Of a DNA stretch of 64,000 nt, positions 11,336 to 23,503 are shown piece after piece (positions within the stretch are counted from its first letter, which is position 1; each line of letters begins with the position of its first letter). The stretch is from Culex pipiens pallens (taxonomy: Eukaryota > Arthropoda > Insecta > Diptera > Culicidae). The notes below the pieces were generated by a model. It was not told the DNA's origin and did not search any database. It saw only the letters and a program-made list of their open reading frames with translations. Location: positions 135,884,998-135,948,997 of the forward strand of contig NC_068938.1 in assembly GCF_016801865.2 (NCBI RefSeq), given 5' to 3'. The position numbers and the translations under genes are program-made.

Positions 11336-11644
11336 TTGATCAAATTTGTCATCTTCACATCCGGAACTGGCAACCCTGCCCCACCGAGCGACCACCCGAC
11401 CCGGCCAACGACGCCGGCAGAGCTCAAGATCGAGAATTGCTTCTTCAAGCAGATTGTGATGCTAAAGGAAGTGGACAAATCTAAACTAGCGCGCAGAGCA
11501 GAGATGCACACGGCCGAGCTCCCTCCCGAAGTCCTGGAGAGCATTATAAGAAATGGACCGGTCGTCACGGATTACGCTCGGGGCCCCGATGCCTGGCCTG
11601 CTGGCTGGACGACTTTGTGTGGTGTCCGAGAGCCAAAATCGTAA
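11336..11644 (+). CDS. Possible orphan exon or chance ORF, 102 codons
   Basis: Not recognised. This open stretch stands out because its composition changes sharply from AT-rich repeats to about even base composition. Its middle part (from LKIENCFFKQIVMLKEVDKS to ELPPEVLESIIRNGP) reads like ordinary soluble protein with a charged helix. It has no signal peptide, membrane segment or known motif. No convincing splice acceptor, donor or promoter could be assigned, and the first ATG lies in AT-rich sequence. It could be one exon of a larger gene, a gene fragment carried by a transposon, or chance. Confidence 0.2.
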   Translation: MIKFVIFTSGTGNPAPPSDHPTRPTTPAELKIENCFFKQIVMLKEVDKSKLARRAEMHTAELPPEVLESIIRNGPVVTDYARGPDAWPAGWTTLCGVREPKS

Positions 11645-14600
11645 AGCTCTGTGGGTGGAGTTTTGCCACCCTTGGATATTTGGTTATAAGGAATGCAGTC
11701 GAAATAATGGATTCTTTTGTGACCGGCAGCAAATCGAAACGAATCAATTAGATTTCTGGGGGTGGGGTGGGTGTAGATCAGCGTAGACGATAATGATAAA
11801 ATTAGAGAAAGTGATCCTAATTTTAAACAAAATTCTTCCCGAAATCAACCTTTTTGAAAATTAATTTTTATTCTGTTTTATTCTGCAATTTTTTGGAAAA
11901 TAGTTTAAACAAAATAGCTAATTTCATCAACGGTTTGTCGCTAAAATTTTTACACAATTTTGGCAGATGTTCGTACAACTATGGAATCCAAGAATTCAAA
12001 TCTGTGATTTGATAGCGGTTTTTTATCGATAAGGCGTTTTCTGCAATTTATAGATAAATAAAAATAGTTCTTTAGTTCAGCACTCAATTTTGGAGAAAAA
12101 AAATGATTCTTCATATTTTCTGATCATCAAACTTATAATAGCTTACACTCATTTTTTATTGAACCAAACATCAATTTTTCAACCATCAAAAATACCAAAT
12201 CCAATTTTCATAAATCGAATTTTCCACCCACAACGTGCTAAACTATTTGGAAGCCATCAGCTGATTTGATTATCGCCCTCCTCCCGGAAAAAAAGAAAGA
12301 AGAAAATTAATTGCGGCTTCCACACAAATCGATTGGATTTGACTCCCAAGTGTCATTCTCACTTTGCCTGCTTTCGACTTTGGTGGAGAAGCCAATTCAA
12401 TCAGTGCCCATCATCCAACGCCTTTCTGTGGTGGCTGAGGTGGCGCAAAAAAAAATTGGAAAATTCCATCAGAAAAATTAAATCAATTTAAGAAATTAGA
12501 AGTTCGAAAAATAAGGACGTTTCTCGAAAAAGAAAGCCATCGTGAGCGTCGTCGTCGCAGGACGGTTCCAAAGGAGGAAGCAAATTCAATCTTCTCTCCA
12601 TTTTTAAAATGATTACAAATGCATCCCCACCGAGAGCATCCTTCGATGGTTGGCTTGGATGGTTGAGCCAAATAAATCCAAATCGAAGAAATCCAAGAAC
12701 AACCCCTTTTTTTCCTTTGCGCTGGTTGGCTTTGGCAGAGATGCGCTCCACCGGACCAAAGCTGGCATGCATGTCTTCTGGACGGAGCGGGTCTCAAACT
12801 ACTAGAAAAGAAGTGCATCGAGTCTCTCTCTCCGTCAAAAAGAATCGTTTTAGAAAGGCGGAGTGCCCGATGGAAAAAAGGACTCGATTTGTGAGGTTGC
12901 CAACGTATGAATGTGTGTGTTTTGTGAGGACTTCGCTGTCAAAGGATAAAAGTACCCCAAATTGCATGGAAAGCGAGTGTAATTGCATTCTCATCTATGA
13001 TTTGCTGCAATTTGATTATAATATTTATCAGTATTCTCTTTAAATAGAAAATTTTGAAATTAAATTATTGTCTGAGAATTGTAAAAAACTTTTTTCCTGC
13101 AAATCTGCTTGAAAGTATATAATATGTACTTTCTGAGACTCTCAATATAATATAATATATTGGAATTTCCATGAAAATTGCCCTTGCCCCACAAGCTGAA
13201 TATTGTTCCTTGTGCTATTCGAGGATTCTGAGCCAAATATGAGCAAAATATGTCAACATTTACCCATTGATACTCGAAGGTGAAGCATGGGAAAAATCGT
13301 AAAATTTTCATTTACATATTTATCAATTTACATTTTTTTACATATTTGTCTGCAGGGTGCGCTACTTACATTCAAATATTCCCAAGTGAAATTATCATTG
13401 GAAATTTAGTTCTCTGCAACTTTGTTGAATATACCAAAGCTGTGAAACTTAATTTCTTTTTTTGCAATTCCGTCGTGAAACAGCTCCTATTCCTGTCATT
13501 CTTGAGCGACGAAACGGCCTACTTGTCTCTACCAGAAATTGCAACTTGTTGCAGAACTTGATTTTTTCAACACTTATCTTAAAAAATATAAATAAAAACG
13601 ATCGAATTTTTGTAAAACATACAGCTATGTTTTTGAAGTCATATTTTTCTTAGGATCTATTGTAACCATGAACGATTGATTGAAAAAGGATAGAAAACTT
13701 GCAACAATATTTAATAAAAAATAAAAAAAATATTTGAAAATATATTACAATATTTGACTTTTTAATTTTTCGAAACTCTTGTTTGAAAGAATGGAGAAAC
13801 TCACAAAAATATTTTGACAGTCAAGAATAGGTTGTTTTTTTTTAATAAAAAAAAAACTTAAAGAATATTTTAGACATCGAACTTTGTTTTGGAAAAACTG
13901 GTCATGTTTGAAAGAATAGAAAAACTCTCAAAAATATTTTGACAAGCAAGAATAGGTGTTTTAAAAAATAAAAATAAACTTCCAAAATATTTAAGAAGTC
14001 AAACTTCTTTCAAAGAACTGTTTATGTTTGAAAGAAGAAAATAATCATTACTAGGATGGATGGATAAACCTAGGATAAACTCACAGTAAGAAATCAGATT
14101 TGTTTGTTACAATCTGACACTTTTATTTTCATTAAAATTTAGAAGTTTTTCTGAAATAATTTTTTTTTTGCCCCCTGATTTTTTGGACCAATTTGGAAGG
14201 GGGGGGGCGACATAAACTTTGAAAAATATTTGCGACGACCTTAACTTTTTTCACAAAAAAATCAAAAGCATAGCATAGCATAGCATAACGGGTCTGCACC
14301 GCGATGTAGGGGGTGCCACAATGGTCAATTCAATATTCTTAGACAATTTGATTGCTGCCCGGTACATCCAAAAATATCTAAGAACGTAAATTTCCACACT
14401 GTGCTCCAAGGCTACGCCCATACAGTCCCGTGGGGATTTGGGAGGGGATGTTTTTGTTGTTCACTAGTGGCAAAAGTGCAGGGAACCCATGCGACTTTTA
14501 AAAGTGAACGGAATATTTTTAGGAGGTTTGGAATGGGGGTTAGGGGAATTTCATCGGTCCGATGAAAATGGTTGAATGCGTAATGTATTAAATGATTTGG

Positions 14601-14907
14601 AAGTTTGTACGTGCAAATGTGAGTCTTTAGTGTATTATATAATAAGCATGTAGTCTTGTAAAAATAATAAATGAAACAAATATGATACATATAATAAATA
14701 TAATATATAAAATCAAGATGATTCCAGGAAGCTATAAAAAAATAGCAGTAATTTAAAATATAAATGCTCCAGATGGTTCCCATGCTGTTCTATAAATTTT
14801 CGTTAATTTAAACAATTTGATCATATAATGAACATGAACACGATCACGAATACACCACAAAAAGAACACCACAAAAATCCATCTTCCCGGCACTGCTGCT
14901 CACGCGA
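11645..14907. other. Mixed low-copy DNA and transposon fragments, no gene
   Basis: About 12230-12960 is less AT-rich and looks low-copy, with open stretches on both strands but no domain. About 13185-13290 (CACAAGCTGAATATTGTTCC, ACATTTACCCATTGATACTC) is a fragment of the hAT-like family complete at 40913-41403. About 13465-13565 is a fragment of the family complete at 34472-35021. About 14165-14245 is an inverted fragment of the GTCACC/CAGGGGGC repeat. At 14270-14288 the pentamer CATAG is tandemly repeated. Confidence 0.4.
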
Positions 14908-15505
14908 TACTCAACTTTTTTCACAAAAAATCAATTTCCTAAAATCCGATTTTTTAGGGGGCAAAACCCCGCATCCTTTAAGCCATTTAGAAGTATGGAC
15001 CAAAATTTTGTCGACGACATTTTTTTTTTCACAAAAATCACTATTTAAAAAAATCATAATCGTTCCCTAAAACATAGACAAAAAATTAAAAATACGGATT
15101 TTGGGAATTTGATTTTTTGTGAAAAAAGATAAGGGACCATCCATAAACCACGTGGACTTTTAAGGGGAGTGGGGGTCTGAGATTTAAAAAAGTGTCCAAG
15201 TGGTTTATGGATGGTCCCTTATTAAAAAATCACCAATTTTTTTCCGCGTATCTATTTTTTCTGACTAGTCCTACAATTACAACATACCTACAACTTTGCT
15301 GAAGACACCAAATGAATCAAAAAATTCCTTAAAACGTTACAGATTTTCAAATATTTACGTAGCATTTTTATAGTTACGTACCAGCGGCCAAAATTGTAAG
15401 GAGATTCTTTGGTGACAGGGAAGGCCCCACAAATTTAGAGCCAAATCAAAAATATATAAGTAAAATCAATTTCCGGGTTTGGTGGAGAATTGCTCATATA
15501 CGTTT
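14908..15505. mobile_element. Half copy of the GAGCAATTCTCTA foldback family
   Basis: The order of blocks (CCTACAACTTTGCTGAAGAC, CAAAAAATTCCTTAAAACGT, AGGGAAGGCCCCACAAA, TTCCGGGTTTGGTGGAGAAT, then TGCTC) follows the right arm of the complete elements at 6207-8138 and 28876-30810. The right terminus is intact at about 15505; the left arm is missing. It was later interrupted by the small MITE at 15130-15221. Confidence 0.65.
15130..15221. mobile_element. 92-bp palindromic MITE, TAAGGGACCATCC ends
   Basis: Starts TAAGGGACCATCCATAAACC and ends GGTTTATGGATGGTCCCTTA; the arms of about 28 bp are inverted repeats around a short spacer. Fragments of the same family are seen near 9868 and 25392. It sits within the foldback fragment 14908-15505. 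Confidence 0.7.
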
Positions 15506-16839
15506 GTATTGTTTTTTTTTTTGTTTTGTTTTGAAGGCATTAAAATCTACACTTACATTTACCTATATTTAATTTGGTGATATTTGATCAACATTGTATA
15601 AGATATGCCAATTTAAAGACAACAGGTTTGAAAATCGGATGCTGCGATGCCTCATAACTGCGCTGCAAAATTTACAGTGCGCCTGTCAAAATTTTAAACA
15701 TAAATCGTCAATAGCTTGCTCAAAGTTTAAAATATCAAGAAGTTTAATGATGGAACATTCAATTTATATCGTTTAGTATGACTTCCATCAATCGTTCTAA
15801 AACAGTGCATGCCACAGAACTCGATTCAAACTAAATAACACCTTGTCACTCGCAGAGCCCTGCGCAAACACTTGTGGTACTGGCTCTGCGGTCGGTTCAT
15901 TTCTAAACAGCGCAGCCCAAGTTTGGGAAAGAAATATTCAAATTTAGCAAGAATTCCCAGCCTCCATTTTCTAGAGAGGGGTGCACAAACTTTTCCATAA
16001 AACAAACTCACATCAGAGAGCGCAAAAGTGTAGTCAAAGCCCAAGATGCATTAGCAGCAAATGTAGGAACAAGTTTCGAACATTTATCTGACAGGTTGCC
16101 GGTTCCTGGCTTGCTGGCCAATTCAAACAAAGGCCCGTCTCTCGGACTGTTTAATTGAATTTAGTTTAATGACCACCCACACACCCACACACACACACAT
16201 CCTCACCACTCTAGTGTGCAACTGAAAGGATGTGGTTTGGGGGTGTTGGGGTCGGAGAATGAACCCGTACTTTGGAACAAACTGTTGAAACCAACTCAAC
16301 TCGTTCTACCGGAGGTTGTTGATCGGTGCACGATTGCATTGTGGCTCGATTTCTCGGTTCATCTTAATGGTAGGCTATCAATCATCGAAAGGAATTTTCT
16401 AATTACGAACATGGCAATTATTCGATGTCATTTATGTTGGACAATAAAACAAAATGTGGTGGATGGATGCTCTGTGACTATACTGTGTTTCTCAAAGCTC
16501 CGCTAGATAATATCTAAAGAAGGTGCTCATTTTCACAAGGAAGTTCAAATTATAAGATAACAAAAATAAGCTTGAAATTTCATATAAATTTTAAAAATTT
16601 ACCTGACTCTCAATGCTCAAATCTCACAATCACCGTTTCATTTTTTTATTTTGTTTGCGTTCAAACTGTAACAAGCTGCAAAAAATTACCCCTGAAAAGT
16701 CCACAAATTAATAATACGGTACACTACACATCATCAGGGAAGTTGTTCTCTTTTCTTAATAGCTGATAAAATTTTCGCTTTCTCGGACCAAATCATGAAA
16801 CAACATGACTTTAAAAATAGCCTTAACTTTTTTTAAATG
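15506..16839. other. Low-copy intergenic DNA, no gene
   Basis: A short CA-rich run lies at about 16170-16198. Open stretches of up to 96 codons (16216-16506 plus) show no motif. Confidence 0.35.
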
Positions 16840-19711
16840 TAGGGGAGAGTGGGGAGATTTGATCCCCGGGGACACTTGATCCCAAGCCTGTATCTCGTCA
16901 GCATGTGGGTAAAACAATTAGCTTTGTTCTAGAAAGTTGTGCGAAATTGACTAAAACTCATTGTAGAAAACAAAGAAAAAAAATAAAAAATGTTTAGATT
17001 GAGTTACACACATTTTTCTAAAAAGTGCTCCAAAAAACTTCCAAGAGATCTTTTTTCTTTGTTTTGATAAGTATAGAAAACACTTAAAAATTATTCAAAA
17101 AAATATTGTTTATACATGAATTGTTTGACAAACATATCAACTCCAAACCCCTTACGTATTTGACGTTAAATTAATCGTCATACTATTTTTACAATCAATT
17201 GTTTAAAAAAGTGCGTTTAGGGAGACTTGATCCCTGCATTTTTACAGTCACTGGAATCAGCCTCTAGATTAATTAATTGGGCTGGGTTTTCGTAACTAGT
17301 TTCCTTTAGTATAGTTGTACATAACTTACTGCAGTTTGAACCATTTTTCAAAAGTTTTGTAAACAAAAATTTCCAGCTTTTGTAAACATGCTCAATTTTG
17401 GTCGAAAAAAGAAAAGTTTTAAGTTTTTAAATATTTTGCATGCTAAACTTGTTATATTTTGAACACAAACGTACAGGTTTGATGTGAAATTGCAGTAACT
17501 TATAGAAAATTAAAAGTTTGGATGAATAAAAAACATTTTCTTTAAGAGCGAGTTTTTCACCAATGTGTAACAGGTCGTATCGAGGTGCTCTGATTTGGAT
17601 GAAACTTTCAGCGTTTGTTTGTCTATACATGAGATGAACTCATGCCAAATATGAGCCCTTTACGACAAAGGGAAGTGGAGCTTTGAAGTTTGGAGTCCAA
17701 AAAACCTAAAAAATCTTAAAATTGCTCGCATTTCCGTAAAACTTCATCAATTCCAACTCTCTTAGATGCATTCGAAAGGTCTTTTGAAGCACTTCAAAAT
17801 GTGCCATAGACATCCAGGATTGGTTCGACTTTTTCTCTTAGCTTTTGCAAATTACTGTCAAAAATGGATTTTTTTTAAAACCTTAATATCTTTTTGCAAC
17901 AGCCTCCAACACCCATACTCCCATAGGTCAAAAGATAAGTAATTACATGGACTATAAGCCTACGGTATCAACTTTTTGGCCAATCGCAGTTTTTCTCATA
18001 GTTTTTCGATTTTTCTAGAACAAACATTTTACAACGTTAGTTTTTGCCCTGTAGTCCGCCATAGCGGCACTTTTTGGTTCCAATTTTGTCATATCCGGAA
18101 TCCTCGGACAATTTCACATAAGTTAGAAGTATTCGAGTTGTAAATTTGATTGGAAAAATTGCCAACTAGAATGAATTAAAATATTTTTTAACAATTTGTT
18201 GGATTAGGGGTAAAACAGGTTTTCGCCTACTTGATACAGCATTTCGACGTCGTCGTGCTATCTTGTCGCACCCGCCATTTTGACGTTCCGAGAAAAACGC
18301 GTTTTAATGTTTGACCTTGAATATACAAAAACGAGAGCACGCAATGTAAACAATAATAAACACGTTTTGTTTGGCTGACCATTCTGTGCGTTGTCCCAAA
18401 GTTTGGTTGAAGTTGTTTGCTGGAGTCCCGAGTTATAATTACAAATGTTTACGGTAGTCTAGCTTGTACGTGCGACAAACGCATCCTGACTTTCCTGGCC
18501 TGAAATCCCTTTGGCCTTTTGTCGCACTTACATCAATTTTCATGGAGTGACAAGATAGCACGACAAGATTGAAACTACTTTCATATGTAAAGTGACAAAA
18601 ATGCACGGAGTTTTTTCGGTTTTTGTTGAATATCTCAGGATTGAAATCGAATTTTGGGGATCTGTGAAGGTCAAAAGGTGAGGCATTGTGAGCTGCACAA
18701 AATGGCGTTCTTAACTCAATTTGGCCCAAAATGCACGTACGACAAGTTAGCACGATGGCGACGATTTGACGTATTGATCACAGGGTAAATAAGATCTATT
18801 TCTTTTTTCAAAAATGTTTTATTTAATTATTTTTTAAATCAAATTTACATTTTCAATACTTCTAACTTACGTGAAATTGTCCGAGGATTCCGAATATGAC
18901 AAAATTGAGACCAAAAAGTTCCGTCTTCTTGGCCTGCAGGGCAAAAACTAACGTTGTAAAATGTTTGTTCTAGAAAAATCGAAAAACTATGAGAAAAACT
19001 GCGATTGGCCAAAAAGTTGATACCGTAGGCTTATAGTCCATGTAATTACCTATCTTTTGACCTATGGGAGTATGGGTGTTGGAGGCTGTTGCAAAAAGAT
19101 ATTAAGGTTTTAAAAAAAATCCATTTTTGACAGTAATTTGCAAAAGCTAAGAGAAAAAGTCGAACCAATCCTGGATGTCTATGGCACATTTTGAAGTGCT
19201 TCAAAAGACCTTTCGAATGCATCTAAGAGAGTTGGAATTGATGAAGTTTTACGGAAATGCGAGCAATTTTAAGATTTTTTAGGTTTTTTTGACTTCAAAC
19301 TTCAAAGCCCGTTTTACCCCACTTCCCTTTGTCGTAGAGGGCTCATATTTGGCATGAGTTCATCTCATGTATAGACAAACAAACGCTGAAAGTTTCATCC
19401 AAATCGGAGCACCTCGATACGACCTCTAGAACAAACCGAGCAATATTTACAAATACTGCCTCTTAAGATTTCTTCAAAATGTTGAAAGGGGGATCAAATT
19501 ACCCCAAACATTTTGAAAATGCCGGTTTAAAATATGTTTTTAAAACGCTTGGCATGATTCGAAGAGTTTATCGGATGAAATACCCTTATCCGTCAAACAT
19601 AGTTGAATGTTTAAGCTTTCAATTCATGCAAAAAGATCATAGTTTTGTGAGAAATTGACAGAGTTATGAGCGATACAAAAAAAAAGGGATCAAGTCTCCC
19701 CACTCTCCCCT
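16840..19711. mobile_element. 2.9-kb foldback transposon, TAGGGGAGAGTGGGG ends
   Basis: The terminal repeats TAGGGGAGAGTGGGGAGA and, at the right, TCTCCCCACTCTCCCCTA are exact inverts. Long inner arms are inverted repeats: about 17570-18180 pairs with about 18840-19430 (for example TTGGCATGAGTTCATCTCAT near 19351 and its complement near 17630). The left arm has about 400 bp not present in the right arm. No transposase is seen. The centre is occupied by another element. The terminal motif is shared with the truncated element at 1-969. Confidence 0.75.
18242..18771. mobile_element. Element nested at the centre of the foldback, GTCGTGCTATCTTGTCGCAC ends
   Basis: Near-terminal inverted repeats: GTCGTGCTATCTTGTCGCAC on the left and ACGACAAGTTAGCACGATGG on the right. 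A further inverted internal copy, GACAAGATAGCACGACAAG, lies near 18548-18566. The flanks TTGATACAG and TTGATCACAG may be an imperfect target duplication. It is non-coding. The boundaries are approximate. Confidence 0.5.
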
Positions 19712-19774
19712 ACATGTTGTAGTTTTGAAAATACCTACATGTTTGTACCAAAAAATTCGGTAAAGCCAGCTGTA

Positions 19775-19974
19775 TACAGAAAAAAATTAAATTTTGGAAT
19801 GTTGAAATTTTGATTGGTTGAATATTACCTCTTTTTAAAGTAATATTACTTAAAAAATGTGTAAAAATGTGATCCTGATGAAAATTAGTAAGAAATTGAT
19901 GTAATATTACACATTTTTTGACACAAAATCTGTCACCATTTCCTAATGAATATTACCATATTTTTTTCTGTGTA
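19775..19974. mobile_element. 200-bp MITE with TACAGAAAAAAA...CTGTGTA ends (copy 2)
   Basis: Shares ends and the interior blocks GGTTGAATATTACCTCTTTT and AATATTACCATATTTTTTTC with the copy at 9640-9859. The order and orientation are the same. Non-coding. Confidence 0.6.
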
Positions 19975-21889
19975 CTTAAAGTGCACCGTCAAAATAAAAT
20001 TACATTGTTTTTACAAATAAATAGTTTCACGATTGGGTTTGTAAATGTAATAATTTGGGAAGACGAAGACAGTAACTCTTGTGGTTGATGTGTTGATGTG
20101 TCATTGCAATACCACTAACAATAAGTCCGAAAAAATCAAAAATAAAGCAAAACAAATCTTCAGGACATAACATGATATTTGGAATAGTTTTTTTTAGAGA
20201 TTAGAAAAAAAACAGTACGAAACGTTTCAACGTTATTTTATTTTTATTTTTATTTTTATTTTTGAAGTAGTAGTTTATTTAACAAGTTGCAAAATGATGT
20301 TTTGAGAATGATGCACGAGTCATGAATTCATCCAGCGAGGCTCTATAGAGTTGGATAAACACGACGAGCGCTGAACAAATCGAGTTTCACAACGAGTGTT
20401 ACAGTAGCTTTACATAAAAAAAATGCCTAAAATTCGTTTTTTTTTGCAATTCTGCTGTGAAACTGTCAACTTTTCCTGTCCTTCTGGAGAAACGAAACGG
20501 CCTACTTTTCTCAACCAAAAATAACAGAATGGAAAATAAATACCTTTGAATGCCAGGGCTGAAAAGTAGAACAATATTAGTATCGAAAAGTAACATTTTT
20601 CAATATTTTTGACATAAAATTCCATTCTAGAAGCGTTTTTCGAAATGGATATTGTTAGGATTATTTTTGAAACAAAAGACAAGAAAATTTCACACAATAG
20701 ATTTTTTTTAACATTGAGTTTCGAATCAAAAGTTTCCGAAAAAAAAACTTTTTTGTGTAATTTTGAGGAGGATAATATTTTAAATAATTAAAAGAAAAAA
20801 TGATTTGGGTCCAACATCATCCAAATATTTGTTTATTTAAAAATAATCCTACTACCAAAAGCTACATCTACTTCTCTAACCAAACTAGCACCAAACGAGC
20901 ACTAAACACCGTGACAAAATGCTGCCACGTTCTGCACGGTGACACTGTTGTGAATCGACGTGGCACAAATACGAAGCCGCGTGTTCATCTGGTTGTTGCA
21001 TCTCTGCACTCTCCCCTCTCACAATGCCACTGTGAATGTTTTTCGCTCTCTTGGTATTATTTTAGCGATATTCTCCAAATGGATATTTTTTAATTAAAAC
21101 TCACTTTATTTTCCGGGAGGGAAATAACCAAAGCCAATATTCGGAAACGGACGGATGATTGTGGATATGGCTCGCGTCAGTATTCAATTTATTTTCACTT
21201 TTCCCGCTCTGTCGAAGTCGATTTGATGAGTGTGGAACATTGCAAGACAAGGACGATATATCGGTGACGTTTAGATTGACTTTGAGTATTTGAATTAAAA
21301 TGATTAAGTGTTAACTGATTTTTTCACACTAAAATTGCCCATTGTTTATTTATTTCTTTCAAAACGACAAAATTGCATAAACTTCTTTATAACATACTTT
21401 TTAATGGATACTCAAAATAATCCTAAGTCTTAAATAACAAGTTTATTATTTAAAAAAAAACATCCATCACCAAGCATGACTAATTCGAGCTCGCAAGTCT
21501 ATATTTTTTTTCTCCGATGAATCCAATTTCCCGAAATGATAGCGAATCATATTTTCAATTGTGCCAAAGTTTTCAATCCGCTGTCGTCGTCCTTTTTCAG
21601 CAGGAGGAGGAGGGGTGTAAAAGAGATTTTCTCCCAAATTGAAAAACGGAGAAAAATAGTCGCGGGAAAACTCAGAAGAGAATATAGTGAAAGGGTGGAA
21701 GTAGCCACTACACTGTCGAAATCCAATTAAAACAAACTGTTTCCATCGTTTAACGCGAGGGTGGTGTGAGAAGGGTGGAGAAATGGGAACGGGGAAAACC
21801 GGAGGTCACCTGGCCAAGTATAAGAATATGGCGCGCCAGCGTACTGCTGCCATGCATCATCCTTGATGACCAATGAAGAGCGGTCCAAA
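19975..21889. other. AT-rich intergenic DNA with a transposon fragment
   Basis: A (TTTTTA)-type simple repeat lies near 20236-20263. About 20264-20420 (AGTAGTTTATTTAACAAGTTGC, AAATCGAGTTTCACAACGAG) is a diverged fragment of the family complete at 34472-35021. About 20900-21240 and 21540-21870 are less AT-rich, with no recognisable exon. Confidence 0.35.
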
Positions 21890-22104
21890 TAAAATTTGTA
21901 CCAAAAGATAGCTAAGGAAAGTGATTTTTACACCATTTTTGCATTGATGGCATTTTTTGAGTTGCAGTTGGACTCACAATCCAAAGGTCGTCAGTTCGAA
22001 TCCGATGGGATGGAAGCTTAGGTGTAAAAAGAGGTTTGGATTGTCTCACCGTTTCAAGCCTTCTGACACCTAGTTTCGAGTAGGAATCACGCAATCGAGA
22101 ACGC
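21890..22104 (+). mobile_element. tRNA-derived SINE (copy 2), first segment
   Basis: Matches the second tRNA-like module and tail of the SINE at 1431-1800: GGTCGTCAGTTCGAATCC (box B), TTAGGTGTAAAAAGAGGTTT, and TAGTTTCGAGTAGGAATC. The match breaks at the TA at 22105 and resumes at 23239 (AGGCAATGCTGTAGAGC), showing that the element at 22107-23236 inserted into it. It is interrupted again at 23262-23501. The left boundary is approximate. Confidence 0.65.
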
Positions 22105-22106
22105 TA

Positions 22107-23236
22107 CCCAAGTAACATTTTTATACCAACTAGCCACCACTTAGTTTTATTGAGGTTTTATGATAGCATCTTGATTGCTTTATAGTTTTATTTTGGCATT
22201 CACCGCAACCAATAAGCAAAAGCTGATTAGTAGGTTCTAACAAGGTTTTATGCCTCGGACATAAAACCTTGTGACAATAAAAGCTAAATGGCTTTTAATA
22301 AGGTTTTATGAAAGTTTTAAGAGAGTGTTGAAAACCCAATGGCAATGTCATGCCAAACGGTTTTATCGCATGCTTTTTTAAAACCCAGGGTGTTTCAGCT
22401 GTCAAGTGCCATTAGGCATGCAAAAAGCTTACTTAAAACCACAAGCTCCTGAAAAAGCATTTAACGCGGCCAATTAGCAGTGCATAAATATGGCGCTAAA
22501 CGCGTGTTCTGATTGAATTTGATTGACCGCCATCTTGGTTGAAAAAATAGAAAACTGAAAAATTTGATTTAAATTTGATGAAAACACACATTTATGCTGA
22601 ATTTCTGGTATGATTAATATAGCGATAGATGTTTAAAAATATTTTGAACATTTTTTTCAGAGAATTGCAATAAAATATTTTTTAACATTAAACACTATGA
22701 TTACAAAATATTGATTTTTGATGAAGCGAGTTAAATTTTTTGGCTCTATCTCCCCTACATTTATCAATAAAATTTCAACCGCAGCTGAATTTGAGCCATC
22801 AATTGCGAGAAATAAGCTTTCAAATTATTTGGATTACCTCTAATATCTATTATTTATCATCGCCATTTTTGACAACCATCTCCATAATTTCATTTGGCAA
22901 GACGAAGACTTATTTTTGCCAAAATAAAACCTATTTGGCATAAGACGTTTGAAGACGTATGAAATGTAATTTTTCCATAACTCCTGACTAGGTTTTAACA
23001 AAGGTTTTATCAAGGCTTTGAGGATGTTGTTAGGATTCAGTTGTAAAGCCTTGAACTCCTATGTAGGTTTTATAAATAGGCCGTAACAACCTTTTGCGGA
23101 GGTCCTTTTGGCGTTTTACTGGGGTTTATCAAGGTTCTGGGGAGTTTGTTACGACTAAGGGGTTTCAATGTTGGTTTTGGCTGATAGGTTTATAGCGGTT
23201 GTGACAGCTTTGATAAAGCCTAAAATGTTACTTGGG
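22107..23236. mobile_element. 1.1-kb TIR element, CCCAAGTAACATTTT ends, TA duplication (copy 1)
   Basis: Starts CCCAAGTAACATTTTTATAC and ends CCTAAAATGTTACTTGGG, perfect 13-bp-plus inverted ends, with TA at 22105-22106 and 23237-23238. Subterminal sequence contains many reiterated GGTTTTAT/ATAAAACC and CTTTGA motifs in both orientations, such as may serve as transposase binding sites. The 67-codon open stretches are not convincing. A second copy lies at 45588-48694. The split SINE gives an independent proof of the insertion boundaries. Confidence 0.85.
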
Positions 23237-23261
23237 TAAGGCAATGCTGTAGAGCTAACTA

Positions 23262-23501
23262 CACTCAACTCTCGGTGGTTGGTCACTTTTTCGTTTGACA
23301 CTTTTTTAGTTTGTACCCCGTTGGTTGGTCAAAGTCAAACTAAAAAGTGACGAACTGTCACTTTTTACACGGCGCTCACGCACACTATCAAAACAAACGT
23401 TTGATAGTGTGTGTGTGAACTCCGTGTAAAAGGGGTGTCAAACTAAAAAGTGTCCCCGTTCGTTTGACAACAGTTGGTGTCAAACCATCGGGGTTTGAGT
23501 G
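23262..23501. mobile_element. 240-bp MITE, CACTCAA...TTGAGTG ends, TA duplication
   Basis: Left end CACTCAACTCTCGGTGGTT and right end CCATCGGGGTTTGAGTG are inverted, with TA at 23260-23261 and 23502-23503. The interior has repeated GTTTGACA and AACTAAAAAGTG blocks in both orientations and a palindromic centre around AAACAAACGTTTGATAGTGT. It is inserted in the tail of the SINE that starts at 21890. Confidence 0.75.
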
Positions 23502-23503
23502 TA

